From assembly GCA_938014855.1 (NCBI GenBank), contig CALLQM010000398.1, forward strand, positions 1-5,200: DNA of 5,200 nucleotides. The letters run 5' to 3'. This stretch comes from an uncultured Clostridia bacterium (GTDB lineage Bacteria; Bacillota; Clostridia; Oscillospirales; Ruminococcaceae). Shown piece after piece: positions 4,741 through 5,200 of this stretch. The first letter of the stretch is position 1. Each line of letters begins with the position of its first letter. Under the pieces are notes generated by a model. The model was not told the origin of the DNA and ran no database searches. It worked only from the letters and a program-made list of their open reading frames with translations. The position numbers and the translations under genes were made by a program.

Positions 4741-5148
4741 ATGAAATCGATCAAATTAAAACTCACATTCTTTGGTTTGTTTGCAGTCATTGGCATGGTG
4801 CTGTTTGTGGTCAATCTGATGAGCGGTGCACCGGATGGGTATGTGACGGGATTTGCGGCTGCAATCCTTGCGGTTGCTGTACTTAAAATCATACAATATG
4901 GGCGGATTGCGAGTCATGAACAATTGCTTAAAAAATTTGAAATCAATCAACAGGAAGAACGTCTTATCATGATTGCGGAAAAAAGTGGCCGTTTCACACT
5001 GCTGTTGACGGTATTTGCGGAACTGACAGCGGCGGTCATCTGTATGTTTTTGAGAGCAGACCAATTCGCAAGAATCGCGGCAACGGCGGCAGGCTTGCAA
5101 ACGGCGGTATACGCAGGGATCTACATGTGGATGTCAAAACGATTTTAA
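4741..5148 (+). CDS. Four-helix membrane protein co-transcribed with the Xre regulator, unknown function
   Basis: The 135-residue protein has four predicted membrane segments: about 8-28, 34-52, 85-104 and 110-130. Helices 2 and 3 are joined by a charged cytoplasmic-looking loop (53-84). That loop carries EERLIMIAEKSGR (72-84), which resembles the (D)ER...I..KA motif of small membrane proteins of the DUF2178 type that often accompany short Xre regulators. That family link is from memory and tentative. The start is supported by AAGGAG (4727-4732), 8 nt upstream and inside the regulator gene, and by the 3-nt gap. Short basic stretches at the N-terminus (KSIKLK) and C-terminus (SKRF) suggest both ends are cytoplasmic. 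Pairs like this are common in Firmicutes, but the job of the membrane partner is not established. It could sense something at the membrane and signal to the regulator, or simply be the repressed target. No catalytic motif is visible. Confidence 0.85.
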   Translation: MKSIKLKLTFFGLFAVIGMVLFVVNLMSGAPDGYVTGFAAAILAVAVLKIIQYGRIASHEQLLKKFEINQQEERLIMIAEKSGRFTLLLTVFAELTAAVICMFLRADQFARIAATAAGLQTAVYAGIYMWMSKRF

Positions 5149-5153
5149 ATTTT

Positions 5154-5192
5154 AAAAGCCCCACAGCACAATTAAGTGCTGTGGGGCTTTTT
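5154..5192 (+). terminator. Terminator of the Xre/membrane-protein operon
   Basis: A perfect 16-bp stem (5154-5169 with 5176-5191, core GCCCCACAGCAC/GTGCTGTGGGGC) has a 6-nt loop and TTTTT at 5188-5192. It begins 6 nt after the stop codon. Confidence 0.95.
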
Positions 5193-5200
5193 ATATGATG

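Noticed and set aside
1..5200. CRISPR array, insertion sequence ends, attachment site, tRNA or phage genes
   Set aside because: I saw no regularly spaced repeats, transposase or integrase motifs, terminal inverted repeats with target duplications, or tRNA-like folds on either strand.

Overview
The window reads as chromosomal DNA of a low-to-mid GC, Gram-positive, endospore-forming anaerobe, most likely a member of the Clostridia near the Oscillospiraceae (Ruminococcaceae). Four things suggest this: a Na+-pumping decarboxylase beta subunit, a PcrA helicase with the inserted segment I associate with that group, exact Spo0A-box sequences, and strong AGGAGG-type ribosome binding sites with compact hairpin/U-tract terminators. 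The taxonomy is inferred from sequence style, not from a search. All genes are on the + strand, and I see no convincing minus-strand gene.

Layout. (1) 2-307 is the C-terminal end of a sodium-pump decarboxylase beta subunit, closed by a strong terminator. (2) 375-507 is a short transcription unit with an extended -10 promoter, a long-range stem and its own intrinsic terminator. It is either a small structured RNA or an attenuated leader of the next gene. (3) 536-2905 is pcrA, a complete UvrD/PcrA-type DNA helicase with all SF1A motifs and a C-terminal Tudor-like domain. (4) 2912-2985 holds three exact TGTCGAA (Spo0A-box) sites packed into 48 bp upstream of a -10 element. They precede a 68-residue tryptophan-rich basic protein (3037-3243) that I cannot assign, which is followed by a 17-bp-stem terminator. 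(5) 3444-4235 is a cysteine-rich conserved clostridial protein of unknown function with a strong RBS, a possible late-sporulation promoter and its own terminator. (6) 4291-4394 is gene-free and lies between two terminators. (7) 4456-5192 is a small two-gene operon: a 65-residue Xre-family repressor with two TGTAAAG-type operator sites around its promoter, and a four-helix membrane protein starting 3 nt after it. It ends in a strong terminator.

How the genes relate. The window is a run of short, separately terminated units, not a pathway operon. The only clear functional coupling is the repressor/membrane-protein pair, which appears autoregulated. The most interesting parts are the Spo0A-box cluster aimed at an unrecognised small protein, and the structured RNA upstream of pcrA. 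I see no CRISPR array, insertion sequence, tRNA, rRNA, phage module or defence system here.
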